Assembly (NCBI RefSeq): GCF_003666685.1
Contig: NZ_RCIZ01000003.1
Coordinates: 434,001-498,000, forward strand
DNA length: 64,000 nt
Source: Mesorhizobium sp. YM1C-6-2
GTDB taxonomy: Bacteria; Pseudomonadota; Alphaproteobacteria; Rhizobiales; Rhizobiaceae
Reading direction: 5' to 3'
The position numbers and the translations under genes were made by a program. Below, piece after piece: positions 25,540 through 35,054 of this stretch. The notes beneath the pieces were generated by a model, which worked only from the letters and a program-made list of their open reading frames with translations, did not search any database and had not been told where the DNA came from. How positions within the stretch are numbered: the first letter of the stretch is position 1; each line of letters opens with the position of its first letter.

Positions 25540-25962
25540 ATGGCGAATATGAAGAAGGGTGACGCTGAGCAGGACGATGCGGCTTCTGCTTCGCAGTTGA
25601 TCGACGCCAAGATCGCGGAACTTGGCGGCTGGCGCGGCGAGATGCTCGCGAAGCTGCGGGCGCTGATCCGGGAGGCCGATCCTGAGGTGGTCGAGACGGT
25701 GAAGTGGCGCAAGCCGTCGAACCCGTCGGGCGTTCCGGTGTGGGAGCACGCCGGCATCATCTGCACCGGCGAGACCTACAAGGACAAGGTGAAGCTGACC
25801 TTCGAAAGGGGTGCCTCGCTCCCCGATCCGAAAGGACTGTTCAATTCGAGCCTCGACGGCAACCGGCGGCGGGCGATCGACTTTTTTGAGGGCGGCAAGG
25901 TCGACGGGGCAGCGCTGAAGGTGCTGGTGCGGGCGGCGGTGAAGGAGAATGTGGGGGCGTAG
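25540..25962 (+). CDS. DUF1801-domain protein (second copy)
   Basis: A 140-residue DUF1801 protein (WRGEMLAKLRALIREADPEVVETVKW, then WEHAGIICTGETYKDKVKLTF). Pattern and length resemble the well-known YdhG-like proteins. It shares the ETVKW / VKWNSP core with the gene at 24586 but is otherwise quite different, so it is a distant paralogue rather than a recent duplicate. It is the last gene of the plus-strand run; a hairpin-rich repeat follows. Confidence 0.82.
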   Translation: MANMKKGDAEQDDAASASQLIDAKIAELGGWRGEMLAKLRALIREADPEVVETVKWRKPSNPSGVPVWEHAGIICTGETYKDKVKLTFERGASLPDPKGLFNSSLDGNRRRAIDFFEGGKVDGAALKVLVRAAVKENVGA

Positions 25963-26115
25963 GTGCAAGGCCCCCTCATCCGACCTCATCTTCGCTTCGC
26001 TACGGTTCGGCCACCTTCTCCTTCAAGGGAAGGGACGTCGCGTGCTACGGCCAACGACCCCACCCGGCTCGCTTCGCGAGCCGACCTCCCCTCAAGGGGG
26101 AGGTGGACGGCCGCG
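25963..26115. repeat. REP-like palindromic element between convergent genes
   Basis: This 153-base spacer is built of hairpins: CCTTCTCCTTCAAGGGAAGG (26013-26032) and ACCTCCCCTCAAGGGGGAGG (26084-26103), each with a CTCATCCG- or CCCACCCG-type leader segment. This is the arrangement of short palindromic intergenic repeats common in this group. It probably also terminates both converging transcripts. Confidence 0.6.
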
Positions 26116-27009
26116 CTATTCCTTCACGGCGCCCGTCATCGACGAGACGTAGTGCTCGACGAAGAAGGAATAGAGGATGACGACCGGCAGCGAGCCGATC
26201 AGGGCGCCGGCCATCAGCGCGCCCCATTCGTAGACGTCGGAGCGGACGAGCTCGGTGAGCACGCCGACCGGTACGGTCTTGTTCTCCGACGACTGGATGA
26301 AGGTCAGCGCGTAGATGAACTCGTTCCAGGACAGCGTGAAGGCGAAGATGCCGGCCGAGATAAGGCCCGGCACCGACAGCGGCAGGATGATCTTGGTGAG
26401 AATCTGCCAGCGGCTGGCGCCGTCGATCAGCGCGCATTCCTCGAGCTCGTAGGGGATGGAACGGAAATAACCCATCAGCAGCCAGGTGCAGAAGGGCACG
26501 AGGAAGGTCGGGTATGTCAGGATCAGCGCAAACGGCGTGTCGTAGAGGCCGAGCTGGAAGACCATCACCGAGAGCGGGATGAAGAGGATCGACGGCGGCA
26601 CCAGATAGGCGAGGAAGATCGCCAGGCCGGTCTGGCGCGAGCCGGAGAAGCGCAGCCGCTCGATGGCGTATGCCGCGAAGACGGCGGCGAGCAGCGACAG
26701 GAAGGTCGAGGCGACCGAGATGAGGACAGTGTTCCAGAGCCAGCCGGGATAGGAGGTCTCGAAGAGCAGATAGCGGATGTGCTGCAGCGTCGGCTCGACC
26801 ACCCAGAACGGGCTGAAGTCGTTGAAGTTGGTCATCTCGTTGTTCGGCTTCACCGCGGTGATCGCCATCCAGTAGAACGGGAAGAGCAGCACGAAGACGA
26901 AGACGAGCAGCGGCAGCCAGATGGTGACGATGCGGCGCGGCACGCTCTGCAGGTAGCCCATGCCGCCTTCGTCGCCGGTCGCGGTGTTGCGGGTTTCGAC
27001 AGCGCTCAT
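26116..27009 (-). CDS. Carbohydrate ABC transporter permease (MalG-type)
   Basis: A 297-residue inner-membrane permease of a CUT1-type importer. Six helices are visible, starting after a soluble N-terminus (about 30-50 IWLPLLVFVFVLLFPFYWM). The EAA loop that contacts the ATPase is EECALIDGASRWQILTKIILPL (near residue 190), and the final helix ends VSSMTGAVKE. It starts one base after the stop of the MalF-type permease. Together with the neighbouring binding protein and ATPase it forms a complete importer. Confidence 0.92.
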   Translation of the reverse strand: MSAVETRNTATGDEGGMGYLQSVPRRIVTIWLPLLVFVFVLLFPFYWMAITAVKPNNEMTNFNDFSPFWVVEPTLQHIRYLLFETSYPGWLWNTVLISVASTFLSLLAAVFAAYAIERLRFSGSRQTGLAIFLAYLVPPSILFIPLSVMVFQLGLYDTPFALILTYPTFLVPFCTWLLMGYFRSIPYELEECALIDGASRWQILTKIILPLSVPGLISAGIFAFTLSWNEFIYALTFIQSSENKTVPVGVLTELVRSDVYEWGALMAGALIGSLPVVILYSFFVEHYVSSMTGAVKE

Positions 27010-27010
27010 G

Positions 27011-27952
27011 TCAGTCGCCTCCGCCCTGCTGCCATTTGCGGCGCTGCAGCCCGAAATAAGAGAACAGGATGGCGGCGAGCAGGAAGGGGATCATGGCCAC
27101 CGCGATCGCCGCGCCCTCGCCGAGCAGGCCGCCCGAGATGCCGCGCTGGAAGGAGAGCGTCGCCATCAGATGGGTGGCGTTGACCGGGCCGCCGCGCGTC
27201 AGCACGTAGATGAGCTGGAAATCGGTGAAGGTGAAGAGCACCGAGAAGGTCATGGTGATGGCGATTATCGGGGTGAGCAGCGGCAGCGTGACATAGCGGA
27301 AGAGCTGCCAGCGGCTGGCGCCATCGAGCGTCGCCGCCTCGTAGAGCGACTGCGGGATGGTCTGCAGGCCGGCGAGCAGGGTGATCGCGACGAATGGGAT
27401 GCCGCGCCAGACGTTTGCTGCGATGACCGAGGCGCGCGCATTGGTGGGGTCGCCGAGGAAGTTGATGCGGTGGTCGATTATGCCCATCTCGATCAGCGCC
27501 CAGGAGATGATCGAGAACTGGGAATCGTAGATCCACCAGAAGGCGATTGCCGACAGCACGGTGGGCACCACCCAGGGCAGGAGCACGACCGCGCGGAAGA
27601 AGGATTTCAGCGGCAGGTTCTCGTTGAGCAGCAGCGCCAGCCAGAGGCCGAGCATGAATTTCAGGATCGAGGCCGAGACCGTGTAGAGCAGCGTGTTGAA
27701 GACGGAGAGCCAGAAGACGCTGTCGTCCCAGAGATATTCGTAGTTCTCCAGCCCGATGAAGATGCCGGGACGGCCGATCCTGGCATCGGTAAAGCCGAGC
27801 CAGACGCCGAGGCCCAGCGGATAGGTGAGGAAGACGAGGAGCAGCAGCGCCGCCGGCAGCATGAAACCGAAGGAGAGAAAGCCGCGGCTCTCCTGGAGGC
27901 GCTTGGCAAGCGGCGGGCGGGGCGGGGCTTCGGCGACGGTCGTGGAGGCCAT
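27011..27952 (-). CDS. Carbohydrate ABC transporter permease (MalF-type)
   Basis: A 313-residue permease with six helices (first near 32-50, FMLPAALLLLVFLTYPLGLG) and the EAA motif LYEAATLDGASRWQLFRYVTLPLL. The periplasmic segment after helix 1 (GLENYEYLWDDSVFW) is standard for MalF/UgpA-type subunits. ATG 27952 (MASTTVAEAPP) is chosen; the frame upstream runs into a palindromic repeat. It lies between the binding-protein gene and the MalG-type gene on the same strand. Confidence 0.92.
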   Translation of the reverse strand: MASTTVAEAPPRPPLAKRLQESRGFLSFGFMLPAALLLLVFLTYPLGLGVWLGFTDARIGRPGIFIGLENYEYLWDDSVFWLSVFNTLLYTVSASILKFMLGLWLALLLNENLPLKSFFRAVVLLPWVVPTVLSAIAFWWIYDSQFSIISWALIEMGIIDHRINFLGDPTNARASVIAANVWRGIPFVAITLLAGLQTIPQSLYEAATLDGASRWQLFRYVTLPLLTPIIAITMTFSVLFTFTDFQLIYVLTRGGPVNATHLMATLSFQRGISGGLLGEGAAIAVAMIPFLLAAILFSYFGLQRRKWQQGGGD

Positions 27953-27970
27953 TCGTTTTTCCTTGGTAGG

Positions 27971-28104
27971 CGCCCCCTCCACCATGCTTCGCATGGTCCC
28001 CCTCCCCCGCTTCGCAGGGGAGGAACCGGCAGTGCCGCCGGCTCGCCCTGGATCCTCCCCCGTTTACGGGAGGAGGGGGACCGCCGGAGGCGGTGGAGGG
28101 GGCG
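27971..28104. repeat. 134-bp structured repeat with 13-bp terminal inverted arms
   Basis: The element starts CGCCCCCTCCACC and ends GGTGGAGGGGGCG, perfect inverted arms. Inside are further hairpins: ACCATGCTTCGCATGGT, CCCCCGCTTCGCAGGGG and CCTCCCCCGTTTACGGGAGG. It lies between the binding-protein stop and the first permease start, so it may act as an RNA stabiliser for the highly expressed upstream gene, as REP elements do in other transporter operons. Confidence 0.6.
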
Positions 28105-28117
28105 TTCGTTCTTGCAG

Positions 28118-29437
28118 CTACACCCGATAGTAGCGGTTGGCGCGCTTCTCGGCCTCCTCGATCGCCTCCTGCGGCGTCGCCTGGCCGGTGACCGCCTTGG
28201 CGAACATGTCGACCAGCACGTAGTCGGCCATGGTGGCGGCCGACGCGTAGCCGAGCGGGCCGGCATAGCCGTTCGGACGCAGCGTGTCGGAGGCCCGCGC
28301 ATAGGCCGCGTTGTTCGGGTCGGCCTTCCAGATCGGGTTCTCGGCATAGGCCTTGAGCGACTGGCAGCAATAGCCGGCCGACTTCTCGATCCAGTCGTTC
28401 ATCTGCTCGGCCTCGAACATGAACTGCAGATAGGCCTTCGCGGCGTTCGGGTAGGGCGTGTAGTTGAAGATCACCGCGGTGGTGGTCTGGTGCAGCTCCA
28501 CCGACTGGCCGACCGGGCCGATCGGCAGGTTGGTGGTGCGGATGTCCTTGGCGATCTCCTGCAGCTTCGGATCGTCGCTGGTCTTGGCCGAGTTGTAGGC
28601 GGAGATGCCGTTGGCGATGACGCCGAGCTCGCCGGCCAGGAAGGCGCGGTTGTTGTTGACGTCGAGCCAGCTCTCGGTGCCCGGGATGAAGGTCTTGTAG
28701 AGCTCCATCGCATATTCGATGGACTTCATCGTCTCGGGGCTGTTGATGACGACCTTGCCTCCCTCGTCGACCATCTTGCCGCCGTGGCTCCACAGCAGCC
28801 AGTGGGCGTAGTTGTTGCCGTCGCCGACGCCGTGGCCGTGGGTGAAGCCGGCCGGATGGCCGGTCTTCTGCAGCGCCTTGCAGAGCTCGAGGAAGCCCGC
28901 CGTGTCTTTCGGGAATTCGGAGAAGCCGGCTTCCTTGACCCAGGAGTCGCGGTAGACGATGGCGTTGCCGATCGCCGCCAGCGGCAGGCCGATGAACTTG
29001 CCGTCCTTGGTCGCGTAGCCCTTGCCGCCGTCGTACCAGCCGCCATACTTGCCGCCGAGATAGTCGGCGAGGTCGGTGACGTCGAGCAGCTTGTCGGGAT
29101 ACTGGTGGGCGTCGTCGAACCAGACCCACATGATGTCGGGGCCGGAGCCGACATTGGCAGCCACTGCGGCCTTCGGACGGATGTCCTCCCAGCTCTCCTT
29201 GTCGATGCGGACCTGGACGCCGGTGGCGTCGGTGAAGCGCTTGGTGTTGACGATCCACTGTTCCTCGTCGGCCGGCACGAAGGGCGACCAGCGCAGCACG
29301 CGCAGCGTCGCGCCCTCCTCGGGCGTGTAGGTCGGGGCGCTCTGGGCATAGGCCGGTGAACCGATCAGCCGGCTGCCGACCACGCCCGCCGCGGCCGCGG
29401 CGCCGGTGCGGATCACGTCACGTCTGGTGAATTTCAT
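28118..29437 (-). CDS. Extracellular solute-binding protein, CUT1 family, Tat-exported
   Basis: A 439-residue periplasmic sugar-type binding protein. The N-terminus has a twin-arginine signal (TRRDVIRTGAAAAAGVVGSR, cleavage after PAYAQ). Mature features include LRVLRWSPFVPADEEQW at the start and NPIWKADPNNAAYARAS near the end, as in family 1 extracellular solute-binding proteins. Substrate not deducible. ATG 29437 (MKFTRRDV) follows GGAGGAAGTGACG; a GTG two codons upstream is an alternative. It is the second gene of the operon, after the ATPase. Confidence 0.9.
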   Translation of the reverse strand: MKFTRRDVIRTGAAAAAGVVGSRLIGSPAYAQSAPTYTPEEGATLRVLRWSPFVPADEEQWIVNTKRFTDATGVQVRIDKESWEDIRPKAAVAANVGSGPDIMWVWFDDAHQYPDKLLDVTDLADYLGGKYGGWYDGGKGYATKDGKFIGLPLAAIGNAIVYRDSWVKEAGFSEFPKDTAGFLELCKALQKTGHPAGFTHGHGVGDGNNYAHWLLWSHGGKMVDEGGKVVINSPETMKSIEYAMELYKTFIPGTESWLDVNNNRAFLAGELGVIANGISAYNSAKTSDDPKLQEIAKDIRTTNLPIGPVGQSVELHQTTTAVIFNYTPYPNAAKAYLQFMFEAEQMNDWIEKSAGYCCQSLKAYAENPIWKADPNNAAYARASDTLRPNGYAGPLGYASAATMADYVLVDMFAKAVTGQATPQEAIEEAEKRANRYYRV

Positions 29438-29509
29438 CGTCACTTCCTCCTTGTGCGATAGTCCAGTTGTTAGTCGCGTATGCGTCCGGTCGAGCGGCCA
29501 AGGCAGAAA

Positions 29510-30574
<1,065 letters not shown>

Positions 30575-30680
30575 CGTTCCTCCCGAACGGCTGACCTATG
30601 ACGCCCTTCGAGAGAAAGCGCCGGTTGTCTAGATCAATTCATCACTTCGTGGGCCGATGAATGATCTAACTCCTTGTTTT

Positions 30681-30725
30681 CGCAATTCCGAAAGGAAAAC
30701 CGGTTCCTTTTTTCCTGGAATTGCT
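30681..30725. repeat. GCAATTCC-hairpin dispersed repeat, copy 1
   Basis: The element begins CGCAATTCCG and ends CTGGAATTGCT. GCAATTCC pairs with GGAATTGC, and an inner GGAAAA pairs with TTTTCC. The same architecture with different loop bases recurs at 57298-57343, and the terminal CTTGCTGGAATTGCT piece recurs at 30881-30895. It is probably a member of a widespread rhizobial palindromic repeat family. Confidence 0.65.
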
Positions 30726-30770
30726 TTTCAGCGCCGCCTGCTTTCCTCGCAAATCTCGCGCAATGAGGAT

Positions 30771-30782
30771 GGTAGCGCTACC
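30771..30782. promoter_or_regulatory. LacI-type operator palindrome
   Basis: GGTAGCGCTACC is a perfect 12-bp palindrome with the AGCGCT-type core that many LacI/GalR-family regulators recognise. It sits upstream of a sugar-type ABC operon. No LacI-family gene is in the window, so the regulator must be encoded elsewhere. Confidence 0.5.
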
Positions 30783-30895
30783 CAAACCTTGGTGTAAAGT
30801 CATTCTTATGTCCAATATGCCGCCACGCCTGCAGGCCGGCAAGCAGGCTGCGGACGTGCCGGCCCCGAGAGTGTTTCCGTCTTGCTGGAATTGCT

Positions 30896-32347
30896 CTAGT
30901 CGGCCGAGGCGGTGAGCGGAGTGACGCCGGCGCGGCGGCGCACAGCGTCGAAGGCCTGCTGCAGGCGCACATTCGACTGGACCGCTTCACGGCCCGCCGA
31001 GATCAACAGGTCGACCTGATCGGCCGGGAGCTTGAGGCGCGTCTCGATGGCGTTGAGCCGGGCGCGTTGCTCGAGCGGAAAATCCTCGAAGGTGACGTCC
31101 TCCACCACGAAGCTCACATCGCGGCAATCCCAGCCGGCAAGCGTGCCGCGCAGCCGGAGCACGGTTTCGCGCGGCAGGCCGCAGCGCCAGCCGACGAGCT
31201 GGCGCTGCCAGAGCTCGGTGGACAGCGTCAACGCATCGAACTCGTCGCGCACCGAGGAGCGGATGCTGGTGTTGGAGGCGGCGCCGGTCAACTGGGGGAG
31301 CTTCGGCCCGGCGAGCGTCTTCACCCAGTCCCCCTCGGTCTCGACGCTGGAATCGACGACGATGAAGACGAAGTTCCTGAGCTTCACGGCCTCGGCCGGG
31401 GACAGGGGGCCATGAGGCGCCTTCGCCGCGGCGCGTTCCATGGCGAAGCCGGTGATGCCGATATTGTCCGTCAGGCCGCCGTCGAGGAGCTTGATGTAGT
31501 CGACATCGGGATTGTCCTGGTAGGTCCGGAGCGACCGCGCATAGGCCTTGAGGCGCACCGAGGCGGCAGGGTCCGCGAGCGCGCGGGTCAACCATTCCGG
31601 CTGCCGGTAGTTGCATTTCGGCGCGGTGGCCGCCGTCGACACGACGACGGGCTTGAAGACGACCGGAAAGGCGGCTGACGCGGCGACGGCGTCGGCGATC
31701 CGCACCTTGTCGAGATCACTGCAGAGTGCCGCGAAGGTATCGTAGGTGAAGTCGAAGGGCGTCCCGTTGTAGATGTCGGAGGCGTTTATCCAGACGATCG
31801 GCGCATCGCTCCGGCGGAAGGCGGCGTAGGTGGCGCCGTCGAAGACGTTGCGGTCGAGCCAGGCGGCGAAGGTCGAGAGGTCGTTGGCGCCGCCTTCATA
31901 GATGCGGACCAGATTGGCGGGCGAATATTTCGCGAGGTTCAGATCCTCCTCGGCGTCGGCGAGAAGGAACCGCTCGCGCAGATCGGCATAGCCGTCGCCT
32001 CGGTAGCCGAAATAGGCGGCGGTCACCGCGCCGCCCGACGTGCCCGAGATCATGCGGATGTCGTCGACTACGGTGCGCCGCTTCGGACGCTGGTCGACCA
32101 CGATCTGGTCCAACCCCGTCAGGACGCCGTAACCGAAGGCGGCGGCGCGCGTGCCGCCGCCGGAAATGGCGAGGCCGACGACCATCGAGCCGTCATCCGC
32201 CGGGTCGGGCACGAATTCCGGCGAGGCGCGGCCTGCATCGACGACATGGGTGTTGATGGGGCCGACGTCGGGCGTGGCGCAGGCCGAAAGCGCCATTCCC
32301 GCAAAAACAATACAAGCAAGTCTATGCGCCCGAGATGCCGGCACCAC
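30896..32347 (-). CDS. Patatin-like phospholipase, lipoprotein
   Basis: A 483-residue patatin-domain hydrolase. A lipoprotein signal precedes C23 (ALSAC, lipobox). The oxyanion-hole motif SGGGTRA is at 62-68, nucleophile S104 in GTSGG, and the catalytic Asp in LLDGGLTDN. Ser/Asp dyad enzymes of this kind release fatty acids from phospholipids. Membrane anchoring by a lipid suggests action in the periplasm or at the outer membrane. The C-terminal 140 residues have no recognised domain. The stop codon directly borders a piece of the GCAATTCC repeat. Confidence 0.87.
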   Translation of the reverse strand: MVPASRAHRLACIVFAGMALSACATPDVGPINTHVVDAGRASPEFVPDPADDGSMVVGLAISGGGTRAAAFGYGVLTGLDQIVVDQRPKRRTVVDDIRMISGTSGGAVTAAYFGYRGDGYADLRERFLLADAEEDLNLAKYSPANLVRIYEGGANDLSTFAAWLDRNVFDGATYAAFRRSDAPIVWINASDIYNGTPFDFTYDTFAALCSDLDKVRIADAVAASAAFPVVFKPVVVSTAATAPKCNYRQPEWLTRALADPAASVRLKAYARSLRTYQDNPDVDYIKLLDGGLTDNIGITGFAMERAAAKAPHGPLSPAEAVKLRNFVFIVVDSSVETEGDWVKTLAGPKLPQLTGAASNTSIRSSVRDEFDALTLSTELWQRQLVGWRCGLPRETVLRLRGTLAGWDCRDVSFVVEDVTFEDFPLEQRARLNAIETRLKLPADQVDLLISAGREAVQSNVRLQQAFDAVRRRAGVTPLTASAD

Positions 32348-32399
32348 GACCCTCCTACCGGGCCGCGATCCTGCCGCAGCGAGCGAACCCGCGCAACTG

Positions 32400-32888
32400 C
32401 TACAGGAAACGATGCATCACGAACGCGTCGACCAAACCGAAACGTGGGTGATCGAAGGCCTTGGGGATCGTCCCGACGATCTCAAAACCGAAGCGCCGCC
32501 AAAGATCGACGGCTCGTCGATTAGTGCTGATCACAAAATTGAACTGCATGGCGAGAAAGCCGAGGGAAGATGCGATCTGCAGGGAGTGCTCACACATGAC
32601 CGATGCCACGCCCTGCCCTTGCGCCCGGAACGCAGTGGCGTAGCCGCAATTGGCCACATGGGCGCCGCCGCCCTGCTGATTGGCATGCAGGAAGTATGTC
32701 CCCATCACCTCGTCAGCCCGCACCGCGACGAAGACCGTGTTACCGGGCCTGAACCAGAAGGAGATCGCCTGCTCCTCTGCCCAATCCATGGGAAGCGCGT
32801 ATGTCTCGCCGGCTCGAAGGATAGGCTCCAGAATCGACCAGATGGCGCCCTGGTCCGACGGCAGCGCTTCGCGGATGAGGAGGCTCAT
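32400..32888 (-). CDS. GNAT-family N-acetyltransferase
   Basis: A 162-residue acetyltransferase. Motif A is visible as YATAFRAQGQGVASVMCEHSL (RAQGQG in place of R/QxxGxG/A). MQFNFVISTNRRAVDLWRRF is motif B, ending GFEIVGTIPKAF. This subgroup resembles L-amino-acid or phosphinothricin N-acetyltransferase-like proteins, but the substrate is unknown. Its ATG overlaps the stop of a possible 43-codon membrane peptide gene (ATGA), suggesting coupling. Confidence 0.88.
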   Translation of the reverse strand: MSLLIREALPSDQGAIWSILEPILRAGETYALPMDWAEEQAISFWFRPGNTVFVAVRADEVMGTYFLHANQQGGGAHVANCGYATAFRAQGQGVASVMCEHSLQIASSLGFLAMQFNFVISTNRRAVDLWRRFGFEIVGTIPKAFDHPRFGLVDAFVMHRFL

Positions 32889-33016
32889 GTCACCAGACCG
32901 ACGAGCAGGACGAGCACAATGACAAAGCCGGCGAAGACAATAACGGGGAGAGCAGTCGGGCTATGCTCGACCGCAGGCCGAACCGGTCGAAACGGCTGCA
33001 TGAAACCGTCGAACAT
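32885..33016 (-). CDS. Possible 43-aa single-span membrane protein
   Basis: A small frame starting MFDGFMQPFRPVRPAVEHSP with one strong transmembrane helix (VIVFAGFVIVLVLLVGLV) at residues 25-42. The stop TGA overlaps the ATG of the acetyltransferase gene by the four-base ATGA signature. The hydrophobic helix and tight overlap argue for a real gene; a weak ribosome-binding site and no recognised family argue against. Confidence 0.5.
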   Translation of the reverse strand: MFDGFMQPFRPVRPAVEHSPTALPVIVFAGFVIVLVLLVGLVT

Positions 33017-33102
33017 GGAAGCAGGATAGCACGGCCGCGCGGGAACGGCTAACCATCCTGCTCCAAAGGGGGCAGATGCCGGCAACGAGGCGGTCGTGGG
33101 CC

Positions 33103-34482
33103 TCAGACAGGCTTCATCTCCGCAATGACGGTCGGCAGAAGCTCCGACACGGTCGGGTGGATCGGCACCATGCGCTGCATGACGGTGTAGGGCGCCCTGG
33201 CGTAGATCATGTCGAGGATGCCGTGCACGACCTCGTCGCCGCTGGCGCCGAGGAACGCCGCGCCGAGCAATTCCTGGGTGTCCGCGTCGGCCACGATCTT
33301 CAGGAAACCCTTCGTCTCGCCGCGCTCGACCGCACGGCCGACCCTGGTCATCGGCCGCGTGCCGACGAGGATTTTTCGGCCCGACTTCCGCGCCTCGGTC
33401 TCGGTCATGCCGGCGCGGCCGAGCGGCGGGTCGATATAGAGCGCGTAGGCGGTCTCGCGGTCGCTGAGGCGACGGCTCTCGTTGTCGAGCAGGTTCGCCG
33501 CGACGATCTCGAAGTCGTTGTAGGCGGTGTGGGTGAAGGCGCCGCGCCCATTGCAGTCGCCGAGCGCGAAAATATGCGGCTGGCTGGTGCGCAGCTCGTC
33601 GTCGACGGTGATGTAGCCGCGTTCGTCGATCTTCACGCCGGCCTTGTCGAGGCCGAGATCGCCGGTGTTGGGGACGCGGCCGATGGCGAGCAGCACATGC
33701 GTGCCGACGACGGCGCGGTCGCCATAGTCGCAATCGACGCCGACCGACACGCCCTTGTCGTGCGGCGCGAAGGAGATGCACTCGGCCTTCAAACGGAAGG
33801 CGATGCCTTCCTCCTCGAGGATCGTCTTGATGGCGTCCGAAACCTCGGGATCCTCGCGGCCGATCAGACGCGGTCCCTTCTCGACGACGGTGACCCTGCT
33901 GCCGAAGCGGCGGAACATTTGCGCGAATTCCAGCCCGATATAGCTGCCACCAACGATGACGAGATGCTCGGGCAGGAAATCGACATCCATCATGGTCGAG
34001 TTGGTGAGATAGCTGACCTTGTCGATGCCGGGCATGGCGGGGACGTTGGCGCGGCCACCGACATTGATAAAAATGCGGTCGGCGGAGATTGTCTCGCCGT
34101 TGACGCTGACTGCATGCGGCGAAAGAAACGCGGCGTGGCCACGGAAGACGGTGCAGCGCTCCATGCCGGCGAGCCAGTCCTCCACGCCGGAGCGGGAATC
34201 CATGATCACCCTGTCCTTGCGCGCCGCGACAGCCTTCATGTTGGCCGTGACGTCGCCGCCGATCGTGAAACCATAGTCGGCGGCGCGGCGCGCCATGAAC
34301 ATGGCGTAGGCGCTGGCGACCATCGTCTTGGTCGGCTTGCAGCCGGTGTTGACGCAGGTGCCGCCGAAGAATTTGCGCTCGATCAGGGCGACGGTCTGGC
34401 CGGCGGCGGTCAGCCGGCCGACGAGGGGAGGGCCGGCTTGGCCGGCGCCGATCACGATGGCGTCGAATTTCATTGCGGTCAT
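33103..34482 (-). CDS. Mercuric reductase-like pyridine nucleotide-disulfide oxidoreductase
   Basis: A 459-residue class I flavoprotein. FAD motif GAGQAG (12-17), redox-active disulfide C43/C48 (GGTCVNTGCKPTKT), NAD(P)H-binding VIVGGSYIGLEFAQMF, second FAD motif HIFALGDCNGRGAFTHTAYN, and the C-terminal dimer-interface catalytic His in VPIHPTVSELLPT. It lacks the MerA C-terminal Cys pair and the N-terminal metal-binding domain, so it is not a true mercuric reductase; related proteins are often labelled so. It overlaps the upstream DUF4126 gene by four bases (ATGA). Confidence 0.9.
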   Translation of the reverse strand: MTAMKFDAIVIGAGQAGPPLVGRLTAAGQTVALIERKFFGGTCVNTGCKPTKTMVASAYAMFMARRAADYGFTIGGDVTANMKAVAARKDRVIMDSRSGVEDWLAGMERCTVFRGHAAFLSPHAVSVNGETISADRIFINVGGRANVPAMPGIDKVSYLTNSTMMDVDFLPEHLVIVGGSYIGLEFAQMFRRFGSRVTVVEKGPRLIGREDPEVSDAIKTILEEEGIAFRLKAECISFAPHDKGVSVGVDCDYGDRAVVGTHVLLAIGRVPNTGDLGLDKAGVKIDERGYITVDDELRTSQPHIFALGDCNGRGAFTHTAYNDFEIVAANLLDNESRRLSDRETAYALYIDPPLGRAGMTETEARKSGRKILVGTRPMTRVGRAVERGETKGFLKIVADADTQELLGAAFLGASGDEVVHGILDMIYARAPYTVMQRMVPIHPTVSELLPTVIAEMKPV

Positions 34483-34940
34483 GAGACGGCCGAGACGACG
34501 AGGAAGGCAAGCAGGATGGCGACGGCGTCCTCGATGAGGGCGGCGGGCAGGTCGCGACCGAAGGCGCCGGCGAGCCGTGAGCGGACTTCGGCGCCGCCAT
34601 AGGTGCCGATCGCCGCGCCGACGATGCCGGCCACCAGGCCGGCAATCAGCGCGCCGCCAGCCGTGCCGATGATGGCGCCGACGAAGGCGCCGCTGACCAG
34701 CCGCGTGCCGAACTGGACGGGCACCTTGCGGCTCGGGGTCGAGGGGAGCTGGTCGCCGACGAGTTCGACCAGCGCGAGCACGGTGAAGATCGCGACCGCG
34801 ATCCAGTGACCCATGAAGCCGGCCCATGTGCCCGACAGCGGCAACCAGCCGAGATAGGCGCCCCAGGCGACCGCGGCAGGCGCTGTCATGGCGCGCAGGC
34901 CGGCGACGACGCCGATCAGCAATGCAAGCAGATAAAGCAT
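34479..34940 (-). CDS. DUF4126-family membrane protein
   Basis: A 153-residue small membrane protein with about four hydrophobic segments. Features of the family are the opening LLALLIGVVAGLRAMTAPAAVAWGAYLG and the glycine-rich GAIIGTAGGALIAGLVAGIVGAAIGTYGG. Function unknown. It is translationally coupled to the flavoprotein gene, so the two probably work together in a redox process. Confidence 0.8.
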   Translation of the reverse strand: MLYLLALLIGVVAGLRAMTAPAAVAWGAYLGWLPLSGTWAGFMGHWIAVAIFTVLALVELVGDQLPSTPSRKVPVQFGTRLVSGAFVGAIIGTAGGALIAGLVAGIVGAAIGTYGGAEVRSRLAGAFGRDLPAALIEDAVAILLAFLVVSAVS

Positions 34941-35054
34941 GGATTCCCCTCTGATCTCGGTATCGGCGGGCAGGTCCGCGGGCCGTTGCGGGCCTGTGCG
35001 GGTTGCCGTAACGGTAACCGAGAAGGGAAAGCCGCGCCAGACGGGCGTTCTTCG

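Larger units (their letters stand above)
30575..30895. promoter_or_regulatory. Upstream region of the sugar-type ABC operon
   Basis: A 321-base region between the ABC operon and the patatin gene, with no gene seen. It holds a full copy of the GCAATTCC-hairpin repeat (30681-30725), a partial second copy (30881-30895) touching the patatin stop codon, and the LacI-type palindrome at 30771-30782. The operon promoter is presumably between that palindrome and 30574. Confidence 0.5.

Noticed and set aside
25963-26115. Possible CRISPR-like repeats in intergenic hairpins
   Set aside because: Units are palindromic, irregular and only paired, with no regular spacers and no cas genes.
26960-29359. A 799-codon open frame on the plus strand
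   Set aside because: Antisense to the ABC transporter binding protein and permease genes and crosses their intergenic repeat; no family pattern.
33103-34482. Calling the flavoprotein a genuine mercuric reductase or dihydrolipoamide dehydrogenase
   Set aside because: It lacks the MerA C-terminal Cys pair and metal-binding domain, and no mer or dehydrogenase-complex genes are adjacent.
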